Assembly: GCA_021814735.1 (NCBI GenBank)
Contig: JAKAHX010000021.1
Span: 1 to 12,751 of the forward strand
From: Chloroflexota bacterium
GTDB taxonomy: Bacteria; Chloroflexota; Limnocylindria; Limnocylindrales; CSP1-4
Length of the DNA stretch: 12,751 nucleotides
Direction: 5' to 3'
Part shown: piece after piece, positions 1 through 7,488 of the stretch
How positions within the stretch are numbered: position 1 is the stretch's first letter
Layout of the letters: the number at the start of each line of letters is the position of its first letter
Notes under the pieces: generated by a model
Database searches by the model: none
What the model saw: the letters and a program-made list of their open reading frames with translations, nothing else
Told to the model about the DNA's origin: nothing
Position numbers and translations under genes: made by a program

Positions 1-121
1 GTGCCAGCGCCTCCCGGATCCGCGCGACGCGAATGATGTCGACGCCCAGCTCGGTCGTCCCCGGGCCGGCGGCCCCGGCGGCGGGCGGCGCAGGCGGGTT
101 CGACGCGGTCCCGTCCACCAT
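1..121 (-). CDS. acpS: Holo-[acyl-carrier-protein] synthase, 5' fragment (runs off left edge)
   Basis: Only the first 40 codons are in the window. AcpS transfers the 4'-phosphopantetheine of coenzyme A to a serine of apo-ACP, activating it for fatty-acid synthesis. Residues 25-39 read LGVDIIRVARIREAL, matching the family's opening strand (GxDIxExxRI); Asp28 would be the Mg-binding aspartate. The ATG at 121-119 is preceded by AGGAG at a normal distance, and that site overlaps the glmS stop codon, so the two genes are probably coupled. Odd point: AcpS usually starts a few residues before the GxDI motif, whereas here about 24 Pro/Ala/Gly-rich residues precede it. The run is short, but motif, frame, ribosome site and the glmS neighbour agree. 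The C-terminal half, with the other catalytic residues, lies outside the window. Confidence 0.8.
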   Translation of the reverse strand, partial: MVDGTASNPPAPPAAGAAGPGTTELGVDIIRVARIREALA

Positions 122-130
122 CCTGCGCTC

Positions 131-1957
131 CTACTCCACCGTCACCGACTTCGCCAGGTTGCGAGGCTGGTCCACGTCGGTGCCCCTGGCCACCGCCATA
201 TGGTAGGCGAACAGCTGGAGGGGAATGACGGCCAGGATGGGGCTCAGCGCCTCGAGCGTGTCCGGCACCGGGAAGACGTCGTCGGCGTAGCGGTCTGCCT
301 CGTCGTCCCCCTCGGTCACCACCGCGATCACGCGCGCGTCACGCGCGCGGCCCTCCATGACGTTGCTGACCAGCTTCTCGTGCACCGACGAGCGGGTGGC
401 CACCGCCACCAGCGGCACCTCCGCGTCCAGGAGCGAGATGGGGCCGTGCTTCAGCTCGCCGGCGGCGTAGCCCTCGGCGTGGGTGTAGCTGACTTCCTTC
501 AGCTTCAGGGCGCCCTCCAGGGCCGCGGGGTAGCTCGCACCACGCCCGACGAACATGAAGCCGTGGCTGTTGACGTACCGCCGGGCCGCCGCGCGGACCC
601 GGTCGTCCAGCTCCAGCGTGCGACGGGCCTGGTCCGGCAGCGCGCGGAGGGCCACGGCCAGCCGCCGTTCCTCGGCGGGATCGAGCCGTCCCCGTGCCCG
701 TGCCAGCGCGGCTGCCAGGATGACCAGCACGGTGACCTGCGCCACGAACGTCTTCGTCGCCGCCACGGCGATCTCGGGGCCCGCCTGCAGGAAGCAGACC
801 GCGTCCGCCTCGCGCGTCAGGGCGGACCCGACCGTGTTGGTGACGGCCACCACGGCGCAGCCGCGTTCCCGGGCGAGCCGCGTGGCGGCCAGCGTGTCGG
901 CCGTCTCGCCCGACTGGCTCACCGCCACCACCAGGGTGTGCTCGTCGAGCGGTGGGGGCGCGTAGCGGAACTCCGAGCCCACCGTGACGCGGGCAGGGAT
1001 CCCGGCCCATGCCTCCACCAGGTGCGCCCCGACCATGCTCGCGTAGGCCGCGGTGCCGCAGGCGACGAACTCGACCCGTGACGCCTGCACCAGGCGCTCG
1101 GCCAGCGGGGCCACCTCGTCGAGCACGACCGACTCGCCGATCACCCGCCCGGTGATGGCGGCGCGGATCGTCTCGGGCTGCTCGTGCATCTCCTTCAGCA
1201 TGAAGTGGGGGTACCCGCCCTTCTCGGCCGCCTCCACCGTCCAGTCGACGACGTGTACCTCGCGTTTCCTCGGCGCCCCGTCGAGCCCCGTGATCCGCAC
1301 CGTGCCGGCGTCCAGGTCCGCCACGTCGCCCTCCTCGAGGAAGACGACGCGGTTGGTGTGCGCGAGCACCGCCGCCGCGTCAGAGGCCACGAAGTTCTCG
1401 CCGTCGCCGATTCCGACGATCAGCGGCACGTTCATGCGGGCCCCCACGAGGCGCCCGGGCTCGCGACGGTCGAGGACGACCAGGGCGTACGCGCCGGAGA
1501 CCCGCCGCAGCGCGGCGCGGACCGCGTCCCCGATGTCACCCGCGTAGGCCTCCTCCACCAGGTGCGCCAGCGCCTCCGTGTCGGTCTCCGAGGTGAGCCG
1601 GTGGCCGCGTGCCTCCAGGCCGTCCCGCAGCTCGCGGAAGTTCTCGATGATCCCGTTGTGGACGACCACGATGTCGCCGGTGCAGTCGGCGTGGGGATGG
1701 GCATTCAGGTCGTTCGGACGGCCGTGGGTGGCCCACCGCGTGTGGGCGAGCCCGACAGCTGCCGAGGGCAGGCTGTCGCCCATCGCCGTGCGCAGGTTCG
1801 CCAGCTTGCCGGCCTTCTTCTCCACGAAGACCGACCCATCCGAGCGGACGAGCGCGATGCCGGCCGAGTCGTAGCCGCGGTACTCCAGGCGCGCCAGGCC
1901 CTCGAGCAGGATCGGCGCCGCCTCGCGGGGGCCGATGTAGCCGACGATCCCACACAT
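131..1957 (-). CDS. glmS: Glutamine--fructose-6-phosphate aminotransferase (isomerizing)
   Basis: GlmS makes glucosamine-6-phosphate from fructose-6-phosphate and glutamine in the cytosol, the entry step to UDP-GlcNAc and peptidoglycan. The 608-residue product has the family's usual length. It begins MCGIVGYIG, so Cys2 becomes the N-terminal nucleophile after Met removal, fixing the ATG at 1957-1955; longer open reading upstream is out. The glutaminase domain (about 2-240) shows HTRWATHG (72-79) and HNGIIEN (100-106). Two sugar-binding SIS domains follow (about 285-415 and 455-595) with CGTAAYAS (300-307), SQSGETADT (347-355) and GRGASYPAALEGA (471-483). The end DQPRNLAKSVTVE is the typical C-terminus contributing to the active site. 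A GGGAGG ribosome site lies upstream. The gap to glmM is 23 nt, too short for a glmS ribozyme. Confidence 0.98.
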   Translation of the reverse strand: MCGIVGYIGPREAAPILLEGLARLEYRGYDSAGIALVRSDGSVFVEKKAGKLANLRTAMGDSLPSAAVGLAHTRWATHGRPNDLNAHPHADCTGDIVVVHNGIIENFRELRDGLEARGHRLTSETDTEALAHLVEEAYAGDIGDAVRAALRRVSGAYALVVLDRREPGRLVGARMNVPLIVGIGDGENFVASDAAAVLAHTNRVVFLEEGDVADLDAGTVRITGLDGAPRKREVHVVDWTVEAAEKGGYPHFMLKEMHEQPETIRAAITGRVIGESVVLDEVAPLAERLVQASRVEFVACGTAAYASMVGAHLVEAWAGIPARVTVGSEFRYAPPPLDEHTLVVAVSQSGETADTLAATRLARERGCAVVAVTNTVGSALTREADAVCFLQAGPEIAVAATKTFVAQVTVLVILAAALARARGRLDPAEERRLAVALRALPDQARRTLELDDRVRAAARRYVNSHGFMFVGRGASYPAALEGALKLKEVSYTHAEGYAAGELKHGPISLLDAEVPLVAVATRSSVHEKLVSNVMEGRARDARVIAVVTEGDDEADRYADDVFPVPDTLEALSPILAVIPLQLFAYHMAVARGTDVDQPRNLAKSVTVE

Positions 1958-1980
1958 CCGACTGCCCTCCCGTCCCCGCG

Positions 1981-3321
1981 TCAGGCGGGCTGGTTGAGAC
2001 GCTCCTCGGCCAGCACCGCGAGCTGGTCGGCCAGGGTCGAGACGTGGCCCTCGTACTCGCCCTCGACCATGATGCGCAGCACCGGTTCGGTGCCGGACGG
2101 CCGGACCAGGACGCGCCCGCCCTCGGACAGCTCCGCTTCCGCCGCCCGGATCGCGGCCACCAGCACCGGGTCGGCATCCCACTGGTCCTTGTGCCGCACC
2201 CGCACACTGCGTTGCTGCTGAGGGTACAGCGGGATCGCGTCGGCCAGGTCAGAGAGCGATCGGCCCCGTCGCGCCAGGATCCCGAGCACCTCCAGTGCCG
2301 TGACGATCCCGTCGCCCGCGTGGGTGTGCTCGGCCACGATCACGTGGCCGCTCTTCTCACCACCCAGGCCCGCGCCGGAGACGAGCATGGCGTCGAGGAT
2401 GTACTTGTCGCCCACCGGCGTGCGGACGATCCGCCCGCCGGCCCGCTGGACCGCCGTCTCCAGGCCGCCGTTGGAGAGGACGCTGACCACGACGGTGCCG
2501 CTGGCGAGGGCGCCACGCTCCATCCGGTCCAGGGCGATCAGGCCGATCAGGCGATCCCCGTCCACCACCCGTCCCCGCTCGTCCACCGCGACGCAGCGAT
2601 CCGCGTCACCGTCCAGCGCGAACCCGACGTCCGCACCGGTCTCGGCCACCCGGGCCGCCAGCGACTCCGGGTGCGTGGCGCCGCAGTCCTGGTTGATGTT
2701 CACGCCGTCGGGGTCGTCGTGGATCGCGCCCACGCTCGCCCCGCTCGCCGCGAGAATGCGCTCGGCCACCGGGCAACCGGACCCGTTGGCACAGTCCACG
2801 ACCACGCGCAGGTCGTTGCGGCTGCGCTGCGCGAGGCCGACCCGGTGGGCCACGTAGCGCTCCAGCAGGTCTCGGGCGTCCACTTCGCGGCCGATCCCGG
2901 CGTTGGTCGGCCCCGTGAGCTCGTCGGCGCGCCAGATCAACGTGTCGAGCTCGTCCTCCAGCGCGTCGTCGAGCTTGATCCCTCGATGGTCCAGGACCTT
3001 GAGCCCGTTGTCGTCCGCCGGGTTGTGCGACGCCGACACCACGATCCCGGCCGCGAAGTTGCCGGTGCCGGCCAGGTGGGCCAGCGCCGGCGTCGGCAGC
3101 ACCCCGGCCCGATGCACGTCCACGCCCATCGAGGTCGCCCCCGCCACGATCGCCGAGGCGAGCATGTCGCCGGAGCGCCGCGTGTCCTGCCCCAGGACGA
3201 TGGGAGCCCGTCCGCTGGCGAGCAGGTGCGCAGTCGCTCGACCCAGCGCATAGGCGAGGGTCGGCTTCAGGTCCACGTTCGCGACGCCGCGAATCCCGTC
3301 GGTACCGAAGAGGCGGGCCAT
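1981..3321 (-). CDS. glmM: Phosphoglucosamine mutase
   Basis: GlmM interconverts glucosamine-6-phosphate and glucosamine-1-phosphate, the step between GlmS and GlmU. The 446-residue product has the normal family length. Visible landmarks: MARLFGTDGIRG at the N-terminus; the phosphoserine loop SASHNP at 96-101, with Ser98 as the expected phosphorylated residue; the metal loop DGDADR at 237-242; the sugar-binding GEKSGH at 321-326; and the phosphate-binding RPSGTEP at 407-413. The ATG at 3321-3319 is 2 nt past the cdaR stop, with GGGGGT about 8 nt upstream, so it is translated from the same message as cdaR. In Bacillota GlmM binds CdaA and lowers c-di-AMP synthesis; that role here is inference from conserved clustering. 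A longer in-frame ORF exists upstream but runs out of frame through cdaR and is not coding. Confidence 0.98.
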   Translation of the reverse strand: MARLFGTDGIRGVANVDLKPTLAYALGRATAHLLASGRAPIVLGQDTRRSGDMLASAIVAGATSMGVDVHRAGVLPTPALAHLAGTGNFAAGIVVSASHNPADDNGLKVLDHRGIKLDDALEDELDTLIWRADELTGPTNAGIGREVDARDLLERYVAHRVGLAQRSRNDLRVVVDCANGSGCPVAERILAASGASVGAIHDDPDGVNINQDCGATHPESLAARVAETGADVGFALDGDADRCVAVDERGRVVDGDRLIGLIALDRMERGALASGTVVVSVLSNGGLETAVQRAGGRIVRTPVGDKYILDAMLVSGAGLGGEKSGHVIVAEHTHAGDGIVTALEVLGILARRGRSLSDLADAIPLYPQQQRSVRVRHKDQWDADPVLVAAIRAAEAELSEGGRVLVRPSGTEPVLRIMVEGEYEGHVSTLADQLAVLAEERLNQPA

Positions 3322-3323
3322 GC

Positions 3324-4583
3324 TCAGACCCCCGGGCTGCTGGACGGAGATGGACTCGGGCTGCTCGTCGGCGCGGTCACGGTCACCTGGACCTGTTCGG
3401 GGCTCACGCTCACCAGGGTGGTCCCCGTGGGGGGCGTGAACCTGGCCGGCAGCGTGAACGTCCCGGAATCGAGCCCGGCCACGTTCACGGTGACGTACAG
3501 CGTCGATGGGTCGATGGCGCCGAGCGCCGCGCTCGGACCGCCGACGGTGACGAGGACGTCGGGGACGGCGAGCGTGTACGTCCGGTCCGGGCTCGCACCG
3601 GTCAGCACCACCCCGGCCCCGAAGCTGCGTGAGCCGGTCTCCACCTGGACGCGCACGCGGACCGTGACCTTGGAGGGCCCGAGGATCGTCACCCCCGGGG
3701 GCGCCTGGAGTGCGACCGAGGTGAGCAGGTCGGAGTTGCGGCCGGCCACGCTGATCGGCGCGGTATCGACGCTGGTGAGCGCGTTGACCGCGCTGCCCGG
3801 CCCACTGACCGTGGCCGTGAGCGGCGTCACGGTCACGGCCCGCACCGAGTAGCCGTCGGCCAGCTGGCCGGTGACGTCGGGCACGATGGGGACCGTGCGG
3901 TTCACCTGCTGCTCGCTGACCGGGATGGTCACGTGGGCCGACGACGGCGAGATGTCCACCGGCGAGACGACGTCGCCCTTGGCGTCGATGGCGACCAGGT
4001 CGACGTTGGTGTCCACGTTGGCGCCGTTGGGATCGATGGCCACGCGCGCCTCTGCGGCGGTGACCTGGGACACCAGCGAGCTGGCGCCGCGCACCGTCAC
4101 GGTCGTGGGGCTCACGGTGGGGGTCCCGGCGGTGAGGCCGGCGGGCACGGTGCCACGATCGACCTGCACGGGCACCTGCGCGCTGATCACCGGGTCGAGG
4201 CGCGCGACCACCGTGGCGGGTTCCCAGCCCACCACCTGGATCCGCTGGTCGCGCGCCACGACGGTGACCGGCACGCTCACCGGTGCGCCGCCCGGCTGCG
4301 AGGCCACGCCCGCGAGGTTGGCGGTGGCCACGAAGGAGGAACTGGTCACCTGGGCCGCCACGTCGAGTGGCGCGATGTACTGGATCGAGGTCACCGCCCC
4401 GAGGCTGGAGAGGAGGAAGGTGCCCGGCGGCTGGTCGATGCCGTCGATGGGCACCGGTCCGTTCCACGTCCTGGCGTTCTGCGAGATCACCAGGCCCAGG
4501 TAGAGGACCACGGCAAGCGCGATGGCCCCGAGCCGCAGGGGCCAGTTGCGCACGAGGACGTGCAGCAGGCGGCGGGCGGTCAC
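3324..4583 (-). CDS. cdaR: YbbR-repeat protein, CdaA regulator
   Basis: CdaR (YbbR) is a membrane-anchored extracytoplasmic protein that binds and modulates CdaA. From the GTG at 4583-4581 the product is 419 residues. Residues 1-14 are basic, and one hydrophobic helix (about 15-33) serves as an uncleaved signal anchor. The rest is Val/Thr/Ser-rich beta-type sequence with about four YbbR-like repeats (roughly 41-130, 133-222, 226-313, 317-403), several carrying the VTVxGxxSxV type core. It ends in a Ser/Pro-rich tail (about 405-418). The GTG overlaps the cdaA stop as GTGA, a classic coupling arrangement, and no strong separate ribosome site is seen. The same frame stays open far upstream through cdaA and beyond, but that is GC-driven; the conserved start TARRLLHVLVRNWPLRL right after the GTG decides the choice. 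Confidence 0.9.
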   Translation of the reverse strand: MTARRLLHVLVRNWPLRLGAIALAVVLYLGLVISQNARTWNGPVPIDGIDQPPGTFLLSSLGAVTSIQYIAPLDVAAQVTSSSFVATANLAGVASQPGGAPVSVPVTVVARDQRIQVVGWEPATVVARLDPVISAQVPVQVDRGTVPAGLTAGTPTVSPTTVTVRGASSLVSQVTAAEARVAIDPNGANVDTNVDLVAIDAKGDVVSPVDISPSSAHVTIPVSEQQVNRTVPIVPDVTGQLADGYSVRAVTVTPLTATVSGPGSAVNALTSVDTAPISVAGRNSDLLTSVALQAPPGVTILGPSKVTVRVRVQVETGSRSFGAGVVLTGASPDRTYTLAVPDVLVTVGGPSAALGAIDPSTLYVTVNVAGLDSGTFTLPARFTPPTGTTLVSVSPEQVQVTVTAPTSSPSPSPSSSPGV

Positions 4584-5524
4584 GGACGCTCGACCCGCCC
4601 CGCTGCGGCCCCCGCGGCACCCGGCGTGCTTCCACCGCGACCGGTGCTCCGCGTGGACAGTCCGCGCGACCAGCCATGCGAGGGGCGGCGCAGGCGGGGC
4701 CAGTGGTCGCCCTCGCGCTCCTCGTCGCCCGCGCGCAGTGACGCGTCCAGGTGCAGCAGCGTCACGAGCGCGACCCGGAGCTGCTCCTCGTCGAGGTTGC
4801 GCACGATGCGTCCGCGTTCCACGAGGCTGATGGCCCCGGTCTCCTCGCTGACCACCACCACGAGCGCGTCGGTCTCCTGGGTGATCCCGAACGCAGCGCG
4901 ATGGCGGGTCCCGTACCGCTCGGAGCCGGGCGCCACCTCGGCCAGCGGCAGGACGGCACCCGCCGAGAGGATCCGCCCGCCGCGCACGATCACGGCGCCG
5001 TCGTGCAGCGGTGAGCGGGGCATGAAGATGGTGCGCAGCAGCTCCGCGGTCAGGTCCGCGTGCATCATGACGCCGCCCTCGGCGAAGTCCTCGAGACCGG
5101 TCTCCCGCTCCAGGACGATGAGCGCGCCGTGCCGGTCCCTGGCGAAGCCGGCCGCCGCCCGCGAGATCTCGCCGGCGATCTGCTCGAGCGCGCCCTGCTG
5201 CCCCGGGGCCAGCATCCATCCCAGCGAGCCGACGTGTCCGAGCCGTTCCAGGGCCCGGCGCAGCTCCGGCTGGAAGACGACGACGAGCGCGAAGAGCCCG
5301 ACCACCGCGCCCGCCTGGAGGATCTGGGAGAGGAGTTGCAGGCCCAGCAGCTGGGCCAGCACGTACACCCCGTACAGCACGGTCACGCCGATCACGAGCC
5401 GCACTGCCCGGGTGTCCCGGATCAGGCTGAAGAGCCAGTAGATGAGCAGCGCCGTCAGCCCGATGTCGAGGAAGGTCGTCGGCTTCGGCTGGACCCCCGA
5501 GAGCAGGTCGAGGATGGAAGACAT
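4580..5524 (-). CDS. cdaA: Diadenylate cyclase CdaA (membrane-bound)
   Basis: CdaA condenses two ATP into cyclic di-AMP at the cytoplasmic face of the membrane; the nucleotide controls potassium and osmolyte transport and, indirectly, wall integrity. The 314-residue product has three predicted membrane helices (about 18-36, 41-60, 68-84) and a DisA_N cyclase domain (about 105-255). Both catalytic signatures are intact: DGA at 175-177 (in SPLHDGAVIV) and RHR at 207-209 (in GTRHRAAFGITQE). Residues beyond about 265 form a basic Gly/Ser/Ala tail with no fold I recognise, longer than in typical 270-280 residue homologues. It heads the cdaA-cdaR-glmM-glmS-acpS run and overlaps cdaR by 4 nt. The ATG at 5524-5522 has only a weak AGG upstream and sits a few bases after a candidate -10 element, so initiation may be leaderless. 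Confidence 0.96.
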   Translation of the reverse strand: MSSILDLLSGVQPKPTTFLDIGLTALLIYWLFSLIRDTRAVRLVIGVTVLYGVYVLAQLLGLQLLSQILQAGAVVGLFALVVVFQPELRRALERLGHVGSLGWMLAPGQQGALEQIAGEISRAAAGFARDRHGALIVLERETGLEDFAEGGVMMHADLTAELLRTIFMPRSPLHDGAVIVRGGRILSAGAVLPLAEVAPGSERYGTRHRAAFGITQETDALVVVVSEETGAISLVERGRIVRNLDEEQLRVALVTLLHLDASLRAGDEEREGDHWPRLRRPSHGWSRGLSTRSTGRGGSTPGAAGAAAGRVERP

Positions 5525-5532
5525 TGGGACCT

Positions 5533-5560
5533 AGTGTAGCAGCGGCCCTCCGCGGCCCAA
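5533..5560 (-). promoter_or_regulatory. Candidate extended -10 promoter for cdaA
   Basis: On the minus strand TGCTACACT forms an extended -10 (hexamer TACACT at 5538-5533, 4 of 6 consensus bases). A weak -35, TTGGGC, lies at 5560-5555 with a 16-nt spacer. The expected start of transcription is at about 5527-5525, immediately before the cdaA ATG at 5524. The same TGN-TACACT arrangement occurs before infA. This is read from the sequence only; no transcription data are available. Confidence 0.45.
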
Positions 5561-5571
5561 CCGGAGCGGCC
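5544..5571 (-). terminator. Hairpin after the TPR gene, possible weak terminator
   Basis: Arms at 5544-5552 and 5562-5571 pair as nine GC-rich base pairs with one bulged base around a 9-nt loop. It lies between the TPR gene stop (5620) and cdaA. No run of T follows on the minus strand, so intrinsic termination is uncertain. It overlaps the proposed cdaA -35, so it could instead be chance pairing in GC-rich DNA. Confidence 0.25.
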
Positions 5572-5619
5572 AGTCGCCGCGCTTGCACCGGGCATGGGAT
5601 GCGCCCCGGCGGCGACGCC

Positions 5620-6963
5620 TCAGCGCATCGCCTGGCGCGCCGCGGCCGCCCGGGCCAGGCTCGCCTCGTCGCCGTCCAGCGCGAGGAGTCGCTCGAGCAA
5701 TCCGATGGTGGCCTCGGCGCGGTCGCGGCGGCCGCTCGCGGCGTGGACCCGGGCGATGGCGAGGTGCACGTCCACGTCGCCCGGCGCGACCGCGAGCGCC
5801 AGAAGACACTCCTCGAACGCCGGGGCGACGGCATCGATGGCGAGATACGCGTCGGCCGCCCGGACGTGCAGCCGCGCTGCTTCGGCCGGGTCACCGGATG
5901 CCGACCGTCGTTCCGCGGCCACCGACAGCTCCTCGGCAGCGGCCACGTCCCGGAACGACGAAGCCGCGGTGTCACGAGGGCCGGATCCGGTGCCGACGAC
6001 ATCCCCGGCCGGCCGGTCATTCGCCCCGGACGTGGCCTCCCCGGGCGTGGCCTCCGCGGGCGCGGCCTCCGCGGGCGCGGCCTCCGCCAGCTCGGGCGCG
6101 CTCTTCGCCAGCTCGGGCGCGCTCTCCGCTAGCGCGGGCGCGGCAGGGAGCCCGGGCCCGGTGCCGGTCGGCGCCCCCGGCTCGGCGGGGTTCCCGGTCT
6201 CGGCCGGCTCCCCGGGCGCCTCCGCCAGCGCTGCCGGCTCGGGCCCGGTCGACGTCACAGGCTCGGTCGGCGCCGCTTCCGCCGCCTCGGGCGCCTCGCC
6301 CACCATCGCCCCCGGCGCGGGCGCCTCGTCCGCCTCGGCCCGCGCCTCGCCGGTCCCGGCGGTGACGTCCGCGGCACCCACGGTCCCCTCCGCCGGCGTC
6401 GCCCCGGCGTCCGGCACCGGGTGGGCCCCGGGAGGAGCAACGGAGACGAGCCGCGTGGCGGGCGGCGGCGCGGCCACGATCGACGCCAGCGCCGCCGCGG
6501 GGGTCACCAGCGGGAGCGTCCCTCCGGAGGCGAGCCATGCTCGTTCCAGGTCCTCGACGCGCCGGACGCGTTCCGGGCTGGCGTCAAGGTCGCGCGCCCG
6601 CATGGCGGCCGCCAGGGCCGCATCGGGACGGTCACCATCCACCAGGAGGGCCACAAGCCGATCGAGGCTCGCGGCAGCGGCAGCCCGGTCTCCGCTCGCC
6701 TCGTGGATCCGGGACTCGAGCTCGACGGTCGCGGCGTCCCCGGGCGCGCGAGCCAGGGCCGTTTGGCACGCGGCGAGCGCATCCGCCGTGCGCCCCAGCC
6801 GCAGGAGTACCTCGGCGATGCCCAGGTGCGGGAGCGGCCGATCGGGCGCGATCGCGGCCGCGACACGGTACTGCGCCAGCGCGTCGTCCAGCCGGCCGCG
6901 CAGGGCGGCCACGTGGCCGGCCCTCAGCGCCTCCTTGTACCGCTCGAAGATCGGGTCCGCCAT
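5620..6963 (-). CDS. TPR-repeat protein with Ala/Pro/Glu-rich linker, function unknown
   Basis: I do not recognise a named family. The 447-residue product has no signal peptide or membrane helix and should be cytoplasmic. Residues about 12-140 are paired amphipathic helices of tetratricopeptide type (for example GRLDDALAQYRVAAAIAP and LGRTADALAACQTALARAP). Residues about 152-335 are a low-complexity Ala/Pro/Glu/Gly linker. Residues about 338-430 form two further TPR-like units (AEAARLHVRAADAYLAI, GRRDRAEATIGLLERLLAL). TPRs bind proteins, so an adaptor role is the most that can be inferred. The ATG at 6963 begins MADPIFERYKEALR; no ribosome-binding site or clear promoter is visible upstream. 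It is separated from rpsI by 106 nt with a hairpin and from cdaA by 95 nt, so it may be its own transcription unit. Confidence 0.8.
   Translation of the reverse strand: MADPIFERYKEALRAGHVAALRGRLDDALAQYRVAAAIAPDRPLPHLGIAEVLLRLGRTADALAACQTALARAPGDAATVELESRIHEASGDRAAAAASLDRLVALLVDGDRPDAALAAAMRARDLDASPERVRRVEDLERAWLASGGTLPLVTPAAALASIVAAPPPATRLVSVAPPGAHPVPDAGATPAEGTVGAADVTAGTGEARAEADEAPAPGAMVGEAPEAAEAAPTEPVTSTGPEPAALAEAPGEPAETGNPAEPGAPTGTGPGLPAAPALAESAPELAKSAPELAEAAPAEAAPAEATPGEATSGANDRPAGDVVGTGSGPRDTAASSFRDVAAAEELSVAAERRSASGDPAEAARLHVRAADAYLAIDAVAPAFEECLLALAVAPGDVDVHLAIARVHAASGRRDRAEATIGLLERLLALDGDEASLARAAAARQAMR
6031..6132. repeat. Short in-frame tandem repeats in the TPR-gene linker
   Basis: Four 15-nt units of the type cgyggcctccgcggg run from 6031 to 6090, followed by two near-identical 21-nt units (6091-6111 and 6112-6132). 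Both unit lengths are multiples of three, so copy-number change keeps the frame. On the minus strand they encode AEAAP-like pentapeptides and APELAxS-like heptapeptides in the disordered linker. Confidence 0.85.
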
Positions 6964-7042
6964 GGGTGCAGCGTGGCACAGCAGGCGGCAGGTTGCACGG
7001 CGGACCTGCGCGGGTTCCGTCGCGCGGGGCGGGCAGCGTGCA

Positions 7043-7067
7043 GGGTGGGGCAGGCCGTGCCCCGCCC
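7043..7067 (-). terminator. Strong hairpin just after rpsI, likely end of ribosomal operon
   Basis: Ten-base arms at 7043-7052 and 7058-7067 pair around a 5-nt loop with a single C-A mismatch, and the hairpin starts 2 nt beyond the rpsI stop codon. No T-run follows on the minus strand, as is common for hairpins in GC-rich genomes, so it may slow or partly end transcription, or protect the mRNA 3' end. Confidence 0.5.
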
Positions 7068-7069
7068 GG

Positions 7070-7471
7070 TCAGCGCTTCGTGTACTGCGGCGCCTTGCGG
7101 GCGCGCTTCAGGCCGTACTTCTTGCGCTCCTTCATCCGCGGGTCGCGAGTGAGCAGGCCAGCCTGGCGCAGGGGGAGACGGGTCGCCTCGGGGTCCGACT
7201 GCAGCAGCGCGCGGGCGATGCCGTGGCGGATGGCCCCGGCCTGTCCCTGGTAGCCCCCGCCCTCCACCTTGACCATCGCGTTGTACCGGCCCTCGGTGCC
7301 GGTGACGCGGAAGGGCATGAGGATCTCGGACTGGTTGATCGCGTTGCCGAAGTGCTCGTCGAGGCTCCGGCCGTTCACGACGATCTCACCCTCGCCGGGG
7401 ATGAGCCGGACACGGGCGACGCTGGTCTTCCGACGACCGGTCCCGTAGAAGAAGGCGGCGTTGCTGGTCAT
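7070..7471 (-). CDS. rpsI: 30S ribosomal protein S9 (uS9)
   Basis: S9 sits in the head of the small subunit, and its C-terminal tail reaches the P-site tRNA. The 133-residue product opens with [17 protein letters not shown], contains the family signature [20 protein letters not shown] and ends in the basic tail RKAPQYTKR, the part that contacts tRNA. The ATG at 7471-7469 has AGGA about 8 nt upstream and follows rplM by 17 nt. L13 and S9 are adjacent in most bacteria and are translated together. It is the last gene of the ribosomal cluster, followed at once by a strong hairpin. Confidence 0.98.
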   Translation of the reverse strand: MTSNAAFFYGTGRRKTSVARVRLIPGEGEIVVNGRSLDEHFGNAINQSEILMPFRVTGTEGRYNAMVKVEGGGYQGQAGAIRHGIARALLQSDPEATRLPLRQAGLLTRDPRMKERKKYGLKRARKAPQYTKR

Positions 7472-7488
7472 GCTGTCCTGGTCTCCGT

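Noticed and set aside
1958..1980. Possible glmS ribozyme or riboswitch before glmS
   Set aside because: Only 23 nt separate glmM and glmS, too little for the ribozyme, and no matching structure is seen.
1958..2182. N-terminal extension of glmS upstream of MCGIVGY
   Set aside because: GlmS needs Cys at position 2 as N-terminal nucleophile; an extension would block this and it overlaps glmM.
2044..3852. 602-codon plus-strand open frame across glmM and cdaR
   Set aside because: Antisense shadow of GC-rich genes; it crosses the glmM/cdaR boundary and has no recognisable motif.
1981..4677. Reading glmM as an 898-residue fusion protein
   Set aside because: The upstream half is out of frame with cdaR and has no domain. 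GlmM's conserved MARLFGTDGIRG start at 3321 has its own ribosome site.
5525..5619. Possible c-di-AMP (ydaO-type) riboswitch before cdaA
   Set aside because: The 95-nt gap is too short for the known fold, and I see only one simple GC hairpin and a promoter-like site.
3324..6020. Reading cdaR as an 898-residue protein starting inside the TPR gene
   Set aside because: The extra part overlaps cdaA and the TPR gene in another frame. The GTG at 4583 overlapping the cdaA stop gives the expected signal-anchor start.
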